From Actinomycetota bacterium (GTDB lineage: Bacteria > Actinomycetota > Thermoleophilia > Solirubrobacterales > Solirubrobacteraceae): a stretch of 10,775 bases of DNA. A model generated the notes under the pieces. That model did not search any database. It was given only the letters and a program-made list of their open reading frames with translations, and was not told the origin of the DNA. This document shows, in pieces, positions 1 to 7,352 of the stretch. Where the stretch lies: positions 1 to 10,775 of the forward strand of contig CAJCIJ010000241.1 of NCBI GenBank assembly GCA_903970315.1, given 5' to 3'. A program made the translations under genes and the position numbers. Every line of letters begins with the position of its first letter. Within the stretch, counting starts at the first letter, position 1.

Positions 1-1139
1 TGGCGCGCACCACCGCCGACGAGGCAGTCATCTACACGGGCAACCCCGGTGTGCACGAGTTCGTCGGAATCGACGACCGCGTACCGGTGATCGAGCGACG
101 GATGCACCGCGGGGACGGGGCCATCGATGAACTCTGGCGCCTGATCCGGTCCCCGGCGGACGGCGCACGACTTGCGGCTGAGATTGACAACGCGGGCTAC
201 GACGTTGTGTTCTGCCATGCAAGTCGCGTCACCCAGGCACCGGACGTGCTCCCGTTCCTGCGCACGCCCAGCCTCTACTACGCACCGGAGCCACTGCGCG
301 CAGCCGACGAGCCCAAGCAGCTCGTACGCGCCAGCGACGGTTTGCGGGGGGCGATCAACCGGCTTGGCCTCAATCCGCTTGCCCCGCGCCGGGAGCGGCT
401 GGACCGGCGCTATATGCAGTCGGCGAAGCACATCGTCACCCATTCGCACTTCACCCAGGGCCGGCTCCGCGACAGGTACGGGGTTGACAGCGAGGTGGTC
501 CATCTGGGCGTCGACAGCGACACCTTCACACCCCCGGCTACCGGGGCCACCCGCGATGGCTATGTGCTGTCCGTGGGCGCGCTGCATCCATTGAAGGGCC
601 ACGAGTTCGTGATCGAGGCCCTGGCGACGATTCCCCCGCCGCGGCCGCGTCTGGTCGTGGTCGCCGACCGCGGCGACGCCGGCGGCCCGCTGCGCGAGCT
701 CGCCGACGCATCCCAGGTGGAGCTGGACCTGCGCATCCGGATCCCGCTCACCGAGGTGGTGTCCGCCTATCAGCGCGCAGGCGTCGTGGCGTGCGCCCAG
801 ATCCGCGAGCCCTTCGGCCTGGTTCCCTTGGAGGCCATGGCCTGCGAAACACCGGTCGTCGCGGTAGCCGACGGCGGCTTTCGCGAGACCGTATCCGACC
901 AGGTGACGGGGCTGCTCGTGCCGCGCGACGCGCACGCAATGGGCGCAGCTGTGTCGCGCGTGCTGACCAACCCAGCCCTGGCCACACAGCTCGGCGCCGC
1001 GGGTCGCCGCGCAGTCGAGAGTGAGTGGACCTGGGAGAGATGCACGGCCCAATTTGACCGTATGCTCGAAGAGATCGCGCGCGCGCCGCTCGCCGTCGCG
1101 GCTGCCGGCACCGGCCGCTCGGCCGGCCACAGACCCTGA
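1..1139 (+). CDS. Glycosyltransferase family 4 (GT-B fold), 5' end cut by window edge
   Basis: Probable retaining GT4 enzyme that transfers a sugar from a nucleotide donor to a growing surface glycan at the cytoplasmic membrane face. The reading frame is open from base 3 with no stop, and the residues before the first GTG at 51 (reading ADEAVIYTGNPG) look like the end of the first Rossmann strands, so I treat the gene as partial rather than starting at 51. GT4 hallmarks: a donor-domain opening YVLSVGALHPLKGHEF at about 550-606, and an EX7E motif in EPFGLVPLEAMACETPVV (about 808-861), which in this family contacts the donor nucleotide-sugar, followed by the usual GG(F)RE segment. About 378 codons are visible, so only some 20-40 N-terminal residues should be missing. 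The C-terminal tail is Ala/Gly rich. A GT2 gene follows after 6 nt. Donor and acceptor cannot be read from sequence. Confidence 0.9.
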   Translation, partial: ARTTADEAVIYTGNPGVHEFVGIDDRVPVIERRMHRGDGAIDELWRLIRSPADGARLAAEIDNAGYDVVFCHASRVTQAPDVLPFLRTPSLYYAPEPLRAADEPKQLVRASDGLRGAINRLGLNPLAPRRERLDRRYMQSAKHIVTHSHFTQGRLRDRYGVDSEVVHLGVDSDTFTPPATGATRDGYVLSVGALHPLKGHEFVIEALATIPPPRPRLVVVADRGDAGGPLRELADASQVELDLRIRIPLTEVVSAYQRAGVVACAQIREPFGLVPLEAMACETPVVAVADGGFRETVSDQVTGLLVPRDAHAMGAAVSRVLTNPALATQLGAAGRRAVESEWTWERCTAQFDRMLEEIARAPLAVAAAGTGRSAGHRP

Positions 1140-1145
1140 CCGGAC

Positions 1146-2090
1146 ATGACCGAGCCCCTGGTGAGCATCGGGATCCCGACCTTCAACCGGGCCGACACCC
1201 TGCGCCGGGCCGCGCTGTCGGCGTTGGCACAGACCCACTCCGAGGTCGAAGTCCTGATCTCCGACAACGCGTCAACGGATGCCACTGCGCTGGTCGCCGA
1301 GGAGCTGTGTGCGCAGGACGCCCGCGTTCGCTACATGCGCGCCGATGTCAACCGCGGTCCAACGGCCAACTTCAACCTGCTCTTCGCCGAGGTGCGCGGC
1401 GAGTACGCGATGATGCTCTCCGACGACGACTGGCTGAAACCCAACTACGTCGAGCGTTGCCTGCAGACCCTCCGCTCCCGACCCGACCACAGCGTGGTTT
1501 GCGGGATCGCGCAGTACGTCAGCGGCGACGAGGTGGCGCACACGGGCGTTTCGATGCAACTCGAACAGTCCAGTCCGCGCGAGAGGATCGTCGACTACCT
1601 GCATCACGTCGACGAGAACGGCCTCTTCTACGGCCTGATGCCCACGCCGGTGCTCAGAAGGGCTGCGCCTTTGCAGAACGCGTTGGGCAACGACTGGCTT
1701 CTGGTGGCCGCGGTGCTCGTTCAGGGCAAGGCGGCAACGATCCACGACACCGCCATCCTGCGCGAAATCGGCGGCACCAGCTCCGAGATGTCCAAGCTCG
1801 TAAGCACGCTGGAGCTGCCCCGCTGGCAGCGCCGAGTGCCCTACCTGACGATCGCGCGCGAAGTCTTCGCCGAGATCGCCTCGCGCAACGACGCCTTCGC
1901 GGAGCTGGGCGCGACGGCCCGCGCCAGGCTGGCCGTGGAGGCCGCCGGCGCCGCGCTGAACTGGCGCGGCGATGCCATGTACCTGATCAAACCGGCGTTG
2001 GAGGACAGAGCCGGCGGGCGGGTGCTCTGGCGCCTCTACCGATCCGTGGCCCGGGGAGCCGGTGCGGCCCAGTCGGGCAAGGACACCTGA
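1146..2090 (+). CDS. Glycosyltransferase family 2 (GT-A fold)
   Basis: A 314-residue inverting GT2-type glycosyltransferase. The N-terminus MTEPLVSIGIPTFNRADTL is the canonical GT2 opening. ISDNASTD (about residues 38-45) is the nucleotide-binding Asp region, and LSDDDWL (91-97) carries the DXD-like metal/donor motif. No membrane segment is obvious, so it is probably a soluble or membrane-associated enzyme using a cytoplasmic sugar donor. The C-terminal third (after about residue 210) is helical and not diagnostic. ATG at 1146 is chosen because it places the motif start at residue 6 and lies 6 nt after the stop of the upstream GT4 gene, suggesting co-transcription; no strong ribosome site is visible. 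Its last 55 nt overlap the 3' end of the convergent minus-strand gene. The sugar it transfers is unknown. Confidence 0.92.
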   Translation: MTEPLVSIGIPTFNRADTLRRAALSALAQTHSEVEVLISDNASTDATALVAEELCAQDARVRYMRADVNRGPTANFNLLFAEVRGEYAMMLSDDDWLKPNYVERCLQTLRSRPDHSVVCGIAQYVSGDEVAHTGVSMQLEQSSPRERIVDYLHHVDENGLFYGLMPTPVLRRAAPLQNALGNDWLLVAAVLVQGKAATIHDTAILREIGGTSSEMSKLVSTLELPRWQRRVPYLTIAREVFAEIASRNDAFAELGATARARLAVEAAGAALNWRGDAMYLIKPALEDRAGGRVLWRLYRSVARGAGAAQSGKDT

Positions 2091-2914
2091 CCTTCCCCCC
2101 AGGCCGTCGTCGCCAGACGCTGCTCCAAGGAGCCGCCGGCCTGGTCGTACTGCTCGGTGCGATTGTCGGCGATCAGCAGGTTTCGCTGCCCACCGGCTCG
2201 GAACGTGGCGCTGTTGGGCCAAAGTGGCGGCGGATATACCGAACCGTCACTGCCAACCACGAGCACCTGCAAGCCGCGCTCCCACACCTGGCGTGACAGC
2301 GAGCGTTTGCCGCTCTCGATCGCCAGTGCCTGTCTCTTGGAGCGCGCACTGGGCCAGTCCAGCTCCAGCAGCAGCTCGCGCGCGAGCGCAAAGCCGTTGG
2401 TGCGCAGGTGAGGGTTGGGAAATGGATCGTAGGCTCGCCAGAGGCGCGGGCGCCGCCGCAACGGCGAGGCGCTGTAGATGCTCTCGTAGGAGCCGCACAC
2501 ACCCACCAGGCCGACGTCGGCCCGGGCGAACGGAGCCGTCAGTTTCGCGAGCCAGTCGTCAACGAGGGGCCGGCTGTAGGAGTTCAAAAAACAGAGCCAG
2601 TCGCCGCGCAGCTCGGAGGCGACCAGGCGGTACGTGGCCAGATCCAGCCCCCTGTCGTCGACGAAGATGCACCGAGACTCGATCTCGGCGGCCAGCTGCA
2701 TGTGCGGACCAGCGGCCAGCTCGGATGCAAAGCCCTTGAAGACGAGCACGAGCTCATGGTCGGTGCCGGCCCGATGACGCGTGTACGCGTCAAGAAACGA
2801 CCGCAGCGGGTCCATCCCGTTGGCGGCGTGCACGAGATGGACCACACAGGTCCGGGTGCTCCGGGAATCATGGCCAGGCAAGACAACCGCTGTGGGAGCC
2901 TGCGTTTCGCTCAT
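2036..2914 (-). CDS. Glycosyltransferase-like protein of uncertain family
   Basis: A 292-residue protein that I recognise only as a glycosyltransferase-associated type, not a named family. It has a GT-A-like N-terminal half: a strand ELVLVFKGF (about 54-62), then DDRGLDLATYRLVASEL (86-102) and GDWLCFLNSYSRPL (104-117), where the FLNS.SRPL stretch sits where GT2 enzymes describe the donor/acceptor site. A second conserved-looking block is FPNPHLRTNGFALARELLLEL (165-185), then SLSRQVWERGLQVLVVGSDG (205-224) and NLLIADNRT (245-253). No classic DXD is clear, and there are no transmembrane segments. ATG at 2914 lies 27 nt after the upstream SDR stop. The natural fold seems to end near residue 273 (TTAWG); the remaining residues are read from DNA that also encodes the end of the convergent GT2 gene. 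A role in assembling the locus glycan is inferred from context. Confidence 0.7.
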   Translation of the reverse strand: MSETQAPTAVVLPGHDSRSTRTCVVHLVHAANGMDPLRSFLDAYTRHRAGTDHELVLVFKGFASELAAGPHMQLAAEIESRCIFVDDRGLDLATYRLVASELRGDWLCFLNSYSRPLVDDWLAKLTAPFARADVGLVGVCGSYESIYSASPLRRRPRLWRAYDPFPNPHLRTNGFALARELLLELDWPSARSKRQALAIESGKRSLSRQVWERGLQVLVVGSDGSVYPPPLWPNSATFRAGGQRNLLIADNRTEQYDQAGGSLEQRLATTAWGEGQVSLPDWAAPAPRATDR

Positions 2915-2941
2915 AGCTCAGACCATGACGCGGTTACCAGG

Positions 2942-3874
2942 TCAACGGCTGCCACCACGGTCCCCGCCCAGCACGGTCGTCCACCACTCGATCGTGGCGG
3001 CGACGGCGTCATCGCGCGAGAATTGTGGCGCGAAGCCCACCTCCTCGGACAGTCGATTGACGTCGCCAACAAGCAGCGGGGGCTCTCCCGGGCGATCCGG
3101 CAGCGCTCCCGGACGGACAAGCTCGGGCCGCCCCACGGTCTGTGCGATGAGGGCAACCAGATCGCCCACGGCGAGCGGCTCGCCGGAGCCAATGTTGACC
3201 GGACCGACGGCAGGGCTGTCCAGCAGTGTCACGAGCGCGCCCGCAACATCCTCCACGTAGAGGAAGTCGCGGCGCTGCCTACCGCTGGTAGTGGGCACCT
3301 GCTCGCCCGCAAGCAGGGACCGGACAACCGACGAAACCAGGCGTCCCTGTGCCTCGCCCGGACCGTAGAGGAAAAACAGACGTGCCCACGCCAGCTCGAA
3401 GCCGGCCTGCTCGGCGTAAGCGCTGCCGATGCGACGCAAGCCATCCTTTGCCACCGCGTAGAGCGTTCTGGGCACAATCGGCGAGGTCAGCTCGTTCAAC
3501 GGCGCCGTTGCCGCCGTCCAGTCGTACTCCGCACAGGTCCCCACCATCACCGCGCGTTTGCCGCCGCACGCGTTGAACGCGCGCAGAAGCTGAAGGCTGC
3601 GCTCCACCCAAAGCACGTTCTCCGGGGCATCCCAGAAATGGCCGGGCTCGACGTACCAGGCCAGGTGCATGAGCTGCTCAGGCGCAAGCTCGGCCAGCTT
3701 CTCGTCCACAGCCTCCCGATCGCCGAGGTCAACCTGGTGCCAGCGCACCCCGGCAACCTTGAGGGGCTCGCAACGATGGCTGAGCGCGTGCACGTCGGCA
3801 CCGGACGACACCAGCCGCGGCAGGACGTGGCGGCCGACGAACCCACTCCCACCCGTGACCAGTACGCGACTCAT
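2942..3874 (-). CDS. NAD(P)-dependent extended SDR, probable nucleotide-sugar 4-ketoreductase
   Basis: A 310-residue extended short-chain dehydrogenase of the epimerase/dehydratase type. Visible: TGGSGFVG dinucleotide-binding loop (residues 7-14), GTCAEYD carrying the active-site Thr (112-118), catalytic Tyr139-x3-Lys143 (YAVAK), LYGP (169-172), RRDFLYVEDVA (201-211) and PVNIGSGEP (225-233). The dehydratase Asp-Glu pair of RmlB-type enzymes is absent at the TCAEYD position, which favours a reductase or epimerase. Its neighbours make a CDP-4-keto-6-deoxy sugar, methylate it and epimerise it, so the missing last step, 4-keto reduction, is the most likely job (inference). I chose ATG 3874 (MSRVLVTGG) because SDRs normally begin a few residues before the glycine motif. 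The frame extends upstream to an ATG at 3943, adding an Arg/Gly-rich stretch of 23 residues that is not SDR-like. A 20-bp palindrome sits 6 nt upstream of ATG 3874. Confidence 0.88.
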   Translation of the reverse strand: MSRVLVTGGSGFVGRHVLPRLVSSGADVHALSHRCEPLKVAGVRWHQVDLGDREAVDEKLAELAPEQLMHLAWYVEPGHFWDAPENVLWVERSLQLLRAFNACGGKRAVMVGTCAEYDWTAATAPLNELTSPIVPRTLYAVAKDGLRRIGSAYAEQAGFELAWARLFFLYGPGEAQGRLVSSVVRSLLAGEQVPTTSGRQRRDFLYVEDVAGALVTLLDSPAVGPVNIGSGEPLAVGDLVALIAQTVGRPELVRPGALPDRPGEPPLLVGDVNRLSEEVGFAPQFSRDDAVAATIEWWTTVLGGDRGGSR

Positions 3875-3880
3875 CGGTGT

Positions 3881-3900
3881 CACGCGGCCGCGGCCGCGTG
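3881..3900. repeat. Perfect 20-bp palindrome upstream of the SDR gene
   Basis: CACGCGGCCG followed by CGGCCGCGTG reads identically on both strands over all 20 bases; the flanking bases (T at 3880, C at 3901) do not continue it. It contains two overlapping GCGGCCGC octamers (3884-3891 and 3890-3897). It lies 6 nt upstream of the preferred SDR start (ATG 3874), in the 87-bp stretch between the flippase stop and that ATG. It could be an operator for a dimeric regulator, or in RNA a very stable hairpin close to the start codon. If translation instead begins at 3943, it is coding sequence. No function can be assigned. Confidence 0.6.
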
Positions 3901-3961
3901 CCCGGCGGAGCGCTGCACCAGGGCGGCACCGGCGGGCTGACATTGACGCACGCGGCTCACC

Positions 3962-5503
3962 CTAGCCGGCCCGTCGCAGCCGCTTGGGCGTCACGGCGTC
4001 GTAAAGCTCCGCAGGTGGTGCCTTGAGCGCGATTACCACAGCCCCGTAGATGATCGTTGCCAGCACCACGCGCACAATGTCCGGCAGCCCCGTCGCCAGA
4101 GCCGGGGTGGCGCCCAATGCCGCCGCCACAACGACGCGCGGCAAGACCCGCAGCCGGGGCCTCAGCTCAGCGCGGTGCCTGGCCAGCGTGATAAGGCCCG
4201 CGATCGCGCCAATGGACTCCGCCGTGGCGACCCCAATGGCCGCCCCCTGCGCGCCATCAAGGGGGATCAGCGCCACGACAAGGACCGTCACCAGCACAAG
4301 CAGGGATGTGTTGAAAAGCAGAATCACGCGATGCAAATGAAGGCTCAGCAGGCCGTACCCCCAGACCACGCCTACGAACATCGCGCCTACGGCGATGCCC
4401 TGCACGGCAAGCACCTTTGCTGCCGGGGCGAAATGCGCACCGCCGATGACGCGGATCGCAAACGGCGCGCCCACCGCAACGGCCAACGACACCCAGACAC
4501 CCAGGATGCACGCCACCTCAAACACCCGCGCAATCGCGTAGGCCAACCGCTCCATGTCGTCGCGTGCCGCCCGCGCGAAGATCGGAAAGGCGCCGCCAAC
4601 CAACAGCCCCGGAATGACGATCAGGCCTTCGACGACTCTGTAGGACGCGCTGAAGTAGCCAAGTTCGTGCGAGCTGGTCATCACGGACACGAGCACCAGC
4701 GCTATGCGAAAGTACAAAGTGCTGGCGGCGACCGCGATCGAGTACGTCAGCACCGGTCCCACCAGCGCCCTCCATCGACTTACCCCAAACGCGGGGATCA
4801 GCGGAATGCTCGTGCGCACGATCCGCGCGGTTGGAATCAGCGCAAGCACCGAAGCGAACGCGACAGTCCCAAGCAGTGGCAGCAGACCCGCGCCCGCGAG
4901 CACAAGTGCCACGATGAAAAGCGCGTTTGAGACCTGCCGGATCAGTTCCAGCAGCGCCACCAGCCCAAGACGCAGCGTTGCCAAAAGCGGCAGCGCCAGC
5001 GTGACCTGCGTGTTCTGCACCAGCACGCCGGCGCCAGCTATCAAGACGCCAAACCCGAGCAGGGAGCCGTATGCAAAGAACGCAAACAGCGTGATCGCCG
5101 CCACTCCTATGGAGGTCAGCACGAGGCGTATGCCAAGGAGATCGCGGGCGAACTCCGTACGCTTGGATCCCTCGAGAACGGCAAGCTCGCGGATACCTAC
5201 GGTGGTCAGACCAAGGTCGGTGAAACCCGTCACAACGGCGCCCAGCGCCAGCGCCGTGGTATAGCGGCCGGTGCGCACGACACCGAGATAGCGGAACAGC
5301 ACGGCGGCTGCCACGACACTCACCACCGTCCCCCCCAGAAAGGCGCCCAGCCGCAGCGCGCCGCCGCGTATCGCCAGCGAACCCGCGCGACTCGTGGACA
5401 GGAGATCCTCGGCCGCGCCCGATTCAGGCGCGCTGGGCTCGCCGCCCGCTACAGGTTCAACGGCCTCTGGACGCACCTCGCCCCCCCCGAGCCGGCGCCG
5501 CAC
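3962..5503 (-). CDS. Polysaccharide (oligosaccharide-lipid) flippase, Wzx/MOP superfamily
   Basis: A 513-residue polytopic membrane protein with about 12-14 hydrophobic segments, beginning near residues 48-75 (an AIRGGALRLGAFLGG lead-in, then VVSVVAAAVLF) and continuing to the C-terminus. Length and pattern fit Wzx-like members of the MOP exporter superfamily, which move undecaprenyl-linked repeat units across the cytoplasmic membrane. Family-like details are FTDLGLTTVGIRE (94-106), the long loop FPIFARAARDD (306-316), and IGGAHFAPAAKVLAVQG (353-369), the usual mid-protein G..F.PA...L motif. The first 45 residues are polar, disordered-looking and Gly/Glu/Pro rich. GTG 5503 is the only plausible start between the upstream in-frame stop (the same TAG that ends the epimerase gene lies in another frame; this frame stops just downstream of it) and the first membrane segment; it has no clear ribosome site. 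Codons 5-8 contain a run of eight G. Confidence 0.9.
   Translation of the reverse strand: MRRRLGGGEVRPEAVEPVAGGEPSAPESGAAEDLLSTSRAGSLAIRGGALRLGAFLGGTVVSVVAAAVLFRYLGVVRTGRYTTALALGAVVTGFTDLGLTTVGIRELAVLEGSKRTEFARDLLGIRLVLTSIGVAAITLFAFFAYGSLLGFGVLIAGAGVLVQNTQVTLALPLLATLRLGLVALLELIRQVSNALFIVALVLAGAGLLPLLGTVAFASVLALIPTARIVRTSIPLIPAFGVSRWRALVGPVLTYSIAVAASTLYFRIALVLVSVMTSSHELGYFSASYRVVEGLIVIPGLLVGGAFPIFARAARDDMERLAYAIARVFEVACILGVWVSLAVAVGAPFAIRVIGGAHFAPAAKVLAVQGIAVGAMFVGVVWGYGLLSLHLHRVILLFNTSLLVLVTVLVVALIPLDGAQGAAIGVATAESIGAIAGLITLARHRAELRPRLRVLPRVVVAAALGATPALATGLPDIVRVVLATIIYGAVVIALKAPPAELYDAVTPKRLRRAG
5481..5488 (-). repeat. Homopolymeric tract of eight G in the flippase 5' coding region
   Basis: Eight consecutive C on the plus strand read as eight G in the flippase message, spanning codons 5-8 of the GTG-5503 frame (Leu-Gly-Gly-Gly). 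It sits in the disordered N-terminal tail. A GTG at 5473, just downstream of the tract, could act as an alternative in-frame start. Such tracts can slip during replication or be miscounted in sequencing. Confidence 0.55.
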
Positions 5504-5569
5504 GCTCGCCGCGATGCGCTCGGGGCCGTCGCCGGTGCTCGCTGCACTGCCGCCAGCGCCGGCGCCACA

Positions 5570-6106
5570 CTACAGCGTGAAGCCCGCATAGGAGGCGTCT
5601 CGCTCAGAGATGATCCGCTGCTCGTGTGGCGGCGGCCACTGGATCCCAAATGCGGGATCGTCGAAGCGGACCCCTCGTGCCGCACTGGCCACGTAAGGGT
5701 GGCCCATGAGGTATGCCAGCTCCGTATCGTCGGTGAGCGTCTGAAACCCGTGCGCCATCCCTTTGGGGATACAAAACGCCAACCCATTCTGCTCGGTCAG
5801 TTCCACCCCGTACCAGCGAGCGACCGTGGGAGAGTCAGGACGCAGGTCAACGGCAACGTCAAAAATGGCGCCGCGCGTACAGCGGACGAGCTTGCTCTCG
5901 CCGTGAGGTTCGGCCTGGTAGTGCATACCTCGAAGTGTGTCCCGTCGCGCGTTGAATGACGCGTTGCACTGGACCACACTGCAATCCAAGCCGTGCGCTG
6001 CGAACAGCTCGGCGTCGAACGTCCGCGCGAACCACCCCCGCTCGTCGTGGAGTCGATCGGGCTCGATCACCATCGCCCCCGGCAGCGGCGTCTCGACGAA
6101 CCTCAT
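5570..6106 (-). CDS. rfbC: RmlC-family nucleotide-4-keto-6-deoxy-sugar epimerase (dTDP-4-dehydrorhamnose 3,5-epimerase-like)
   Basis: A 178-residue cupin of the RmlC/RfbC family, whose members epimerise C3 and/or C5 of NDP-4-keto-6-deoxyhexoses. Family signatures: DERGWFARTF (21-30), QCNASFNARRDTLRGMHYQ (46-64), with His62 matching the catalytic His of RmlC; KLVRCTRGAIFDVAVDLR (72-89), FCIPKGMAHGFQTL (111-124), AYLMGHPY (131-138) with Tyr132 in the catalytic Tyr position, and ISERD ending in Asp170, the partner of the His-Asp dyad. All key residues therefore seem present. ATG 6106 (MRFVETPL) is preferred: an AGAGG lies 6 nt upstream, and it starts 19 nt after the methyltransferase stop, whereas the longer ORF start at 6169 would overlap that gene. 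No dTDP-rhamnose genes (rmlA/B/D) are in the window, so the true substrate is more likely the CDP-4-keto (possibly C-methylated) sugar. Whether it acts at C3, C5 or both cannot be read. Confidence 0.9.
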   Translation of the reverse strand: MRFVETPLPGAMVIEPDRLHDERGWFARTFDAELFAAHGLDCSVVQCNASFNARRDTLRGMHYQAEPHGESKLVRCTRGAIFDVAVDLRPDSPTVARWYGVELTEQNGLAFCIPKGMAHGFQTLTDDTELAYLMGHPYVASAARGVRFDDPAFGIQWPPPHEQRIISERDASYAGFTL

Positions 6107-6125
6107 GACAGGCCTCTGTCGCCCA

Positions 6126-7352
6126 TCAGAGCAGCTTGAGCTCAGGCGTGCGTGCAGCGAAACGGCCACCCCACTCGCTGATGAACGCCAGCTGCTCGGT
6201 CACCTCGTCCTTGAGGTTCCAAGGCAGGATCATCACCACGTCGGGCCGATCGTCGCCGATCGCAGAGGGTGCACGGATCGGGATGTGGCTACCGGGTAGA
6301 AAGTAACCCTGCTTGTGGGGATTCAGGTCGTAGGTGGCGTCGAGAAAGTCGCCGCGGACACCGCAGTAGTTCAGCAGCGTGTTGCCCTTCGCCGGCGCCC
6401 CGTAGCCGGCAAGCCGTAGGCCCTGATCCTTGAGGTCAACCAGGAAGCGCAGAATCTGGCGCTTATCGCGCTCAATGGTGTTGCCAAACTGGAGGTAGGT
6501 CTCCAGGGTTTCGTAGCCCGCCGCGCGCTCGCGCTGGCGCAGCTCGCGCGCAGCCTCACTCTCCGGCTTGGCTGGATCGTCGGCGTGGCAACCGAAGATG
6601 CGCAGCGAGCCACCGTGGGTGGGCAGCTCTTCCACGTCAAACAGGCGCAGACCGTGCGCCTCGAACACCCGGCTGACAGTAAGAAACGAGAAGTACGAGA
6701 AGTGCTCGTGATAGATCGTGTCCCACTGAACCTCCTCGATCAAGCGCATGAGGTGGGGAAACTCCATCGTGACCACCCCGCCCTGCGACAGCAGAATCTT
6801 CAACCCGGCGACGAAGTCGTTGAGGTCCGGCACGTGCGCAAGGACGTTGTTGCCCAAAAGCAGGTTCGCGCTCCCCTGCGCAAGCGCAACGTCTGCAGTC
6901 GCGCGCCCGAAGAACTCCACCATCGTGGGGATACCGTGTTCCATCGCGACCTCCGCCACATTGGCCGCCGGCTCAATGCCTAGCACAGGGACGCCTCGCT
7001 TCTGAAAGTACTGCAGCAGATAGCCGTCGTTTGAAGCAACCTCCACTACCCGACTTGCGCCGTTCAGCCCAAGGCGCTCCACCATCAGGTCCGCATAGGC
7101 GCGGCTGTGCTGGAGCCAGCTTGAGGAGTAGGACGAGAAGTACGCGTAGTCGGAGAAGATCTGCTCAGGCGTCTCAAACTCTTCGAGCTGCACCAGAAAG
7201 CAGCTCCCACACACGAGCACGCGCAGCGGGTAGAACGGCTCCATTGCGTTGACCTGCTCGGCGGTCAGATAGGAGTTGGCCAGCGGCGACGAGCCCAGGT
7301 CAGCGAACACTGCCTCCAACGGTGCGCCACAGAAGCGACAGGGCGCGTTCAC
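6126..7352 (-). CDS. SAM-dependent sugar C-methyltransferase, TylC3/NovU type
   Basis: A 408-residue, three-part enzyme matching the nucleotide-sugar C-methyltransferases. (1) An N-terminal zinc-binding domain has two Cys pairs, CRFC (Cys5, Cys8) and CGSC (Cys48, Cys51). (2) A Rossmann SAM-binding core carries VVEVASNDGYLL (102-113), GIEPAANVAE (125-134) and GNNVLAHVPDL (167-177). (3) A C-terminal Rossmann-like domain contains GYGAPAKGNTLLNYCG (316-331). The active-site signature YHEHFSYFS starts at Tyr214; Tyr214, Glu216 and His217 correspond to the Tyr/Glu/His set described for TylC3. Known relatives methylate C3 (TylC3) or C5 (NovU/CloU) next to a 4-keto group. GTG 7352 is the start: it overlaps the rfbG stop as GTGA (4 nt), implying translational coupling, and places Cys5 where the zinc domain normally starts. 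Longer ORF starts give only an Arg-rich non-homologous leader. Confidence 0.9.
   Translation of the reverse strand: MNAPCRFCGAPLEAVFADLGSSPLANSYLTAEQVNAMEPFYPLRVLVCGSCFLVQLEEFETPEQIFSDYAYFSSYSSSWLQHSRAYADLMVERLGLNGASRVVEVASNDGYLLQYFQKRGVPVLGIEPAANVAEVAMEHGIPTMVEFFGRATADVALAQGSANLLLGNNVLAHVPDLNDFVAGLKILLSQGGVVTMEFPHLMRLIEEVQWDTIYHEHFSYFSFLTVSRVFEAHGLRLFDVEELPTHGGSLRIFGCHADDPAKPESEAARELRQRERAAGYETLETYLQFGNTIERDKRQILRFLVDLKDQGLRLAGYGAPAKGNTLLNYCGVRGDFLDATYDLNPHKQGYFLPGSHIPIRAPSAIGDDRPDVVMILPWNLKDEVTEQLAFISEWGGRFAARTPELKLL

Noticed and set aside
51..59. GTG at 51 as true start of the GT4 gene
   Set aside because: The frame continues upstream to the window edge with protein-like GT4 sequence, and starting at 51 would remove the first strand of the Rossmann domain.
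2079..2094. AAGG/CCTT stem as a terminator between convergent genes
   Set aside because: Only 4 bp, no U-run, and it lies partly inside both coding regions.
1272..2296. Long alternative frames over the GT2 gene (minus 1272-2222, plus 1307-2296)
   Set aside because: The GT2 frame has clear family motifs; these frames have none and biased composition.
2408..3940. 510-codon plus-strand open frame
   Set aside because: It lies wholly antisense to the glycosyltransferase-like and SDR genes, crosses their junction, and its translation is Arg/Gly/His/Gln-rich with no recognisable motif; long antisense frames are usual in GC-rich DNA.
4175..4930. 251-codon plus-strand frame rich in Arg, His, Gln and Asp
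   Set aside because: Antisense to the flippase; the composition is what hydrophobic codons give on the opposite strand.
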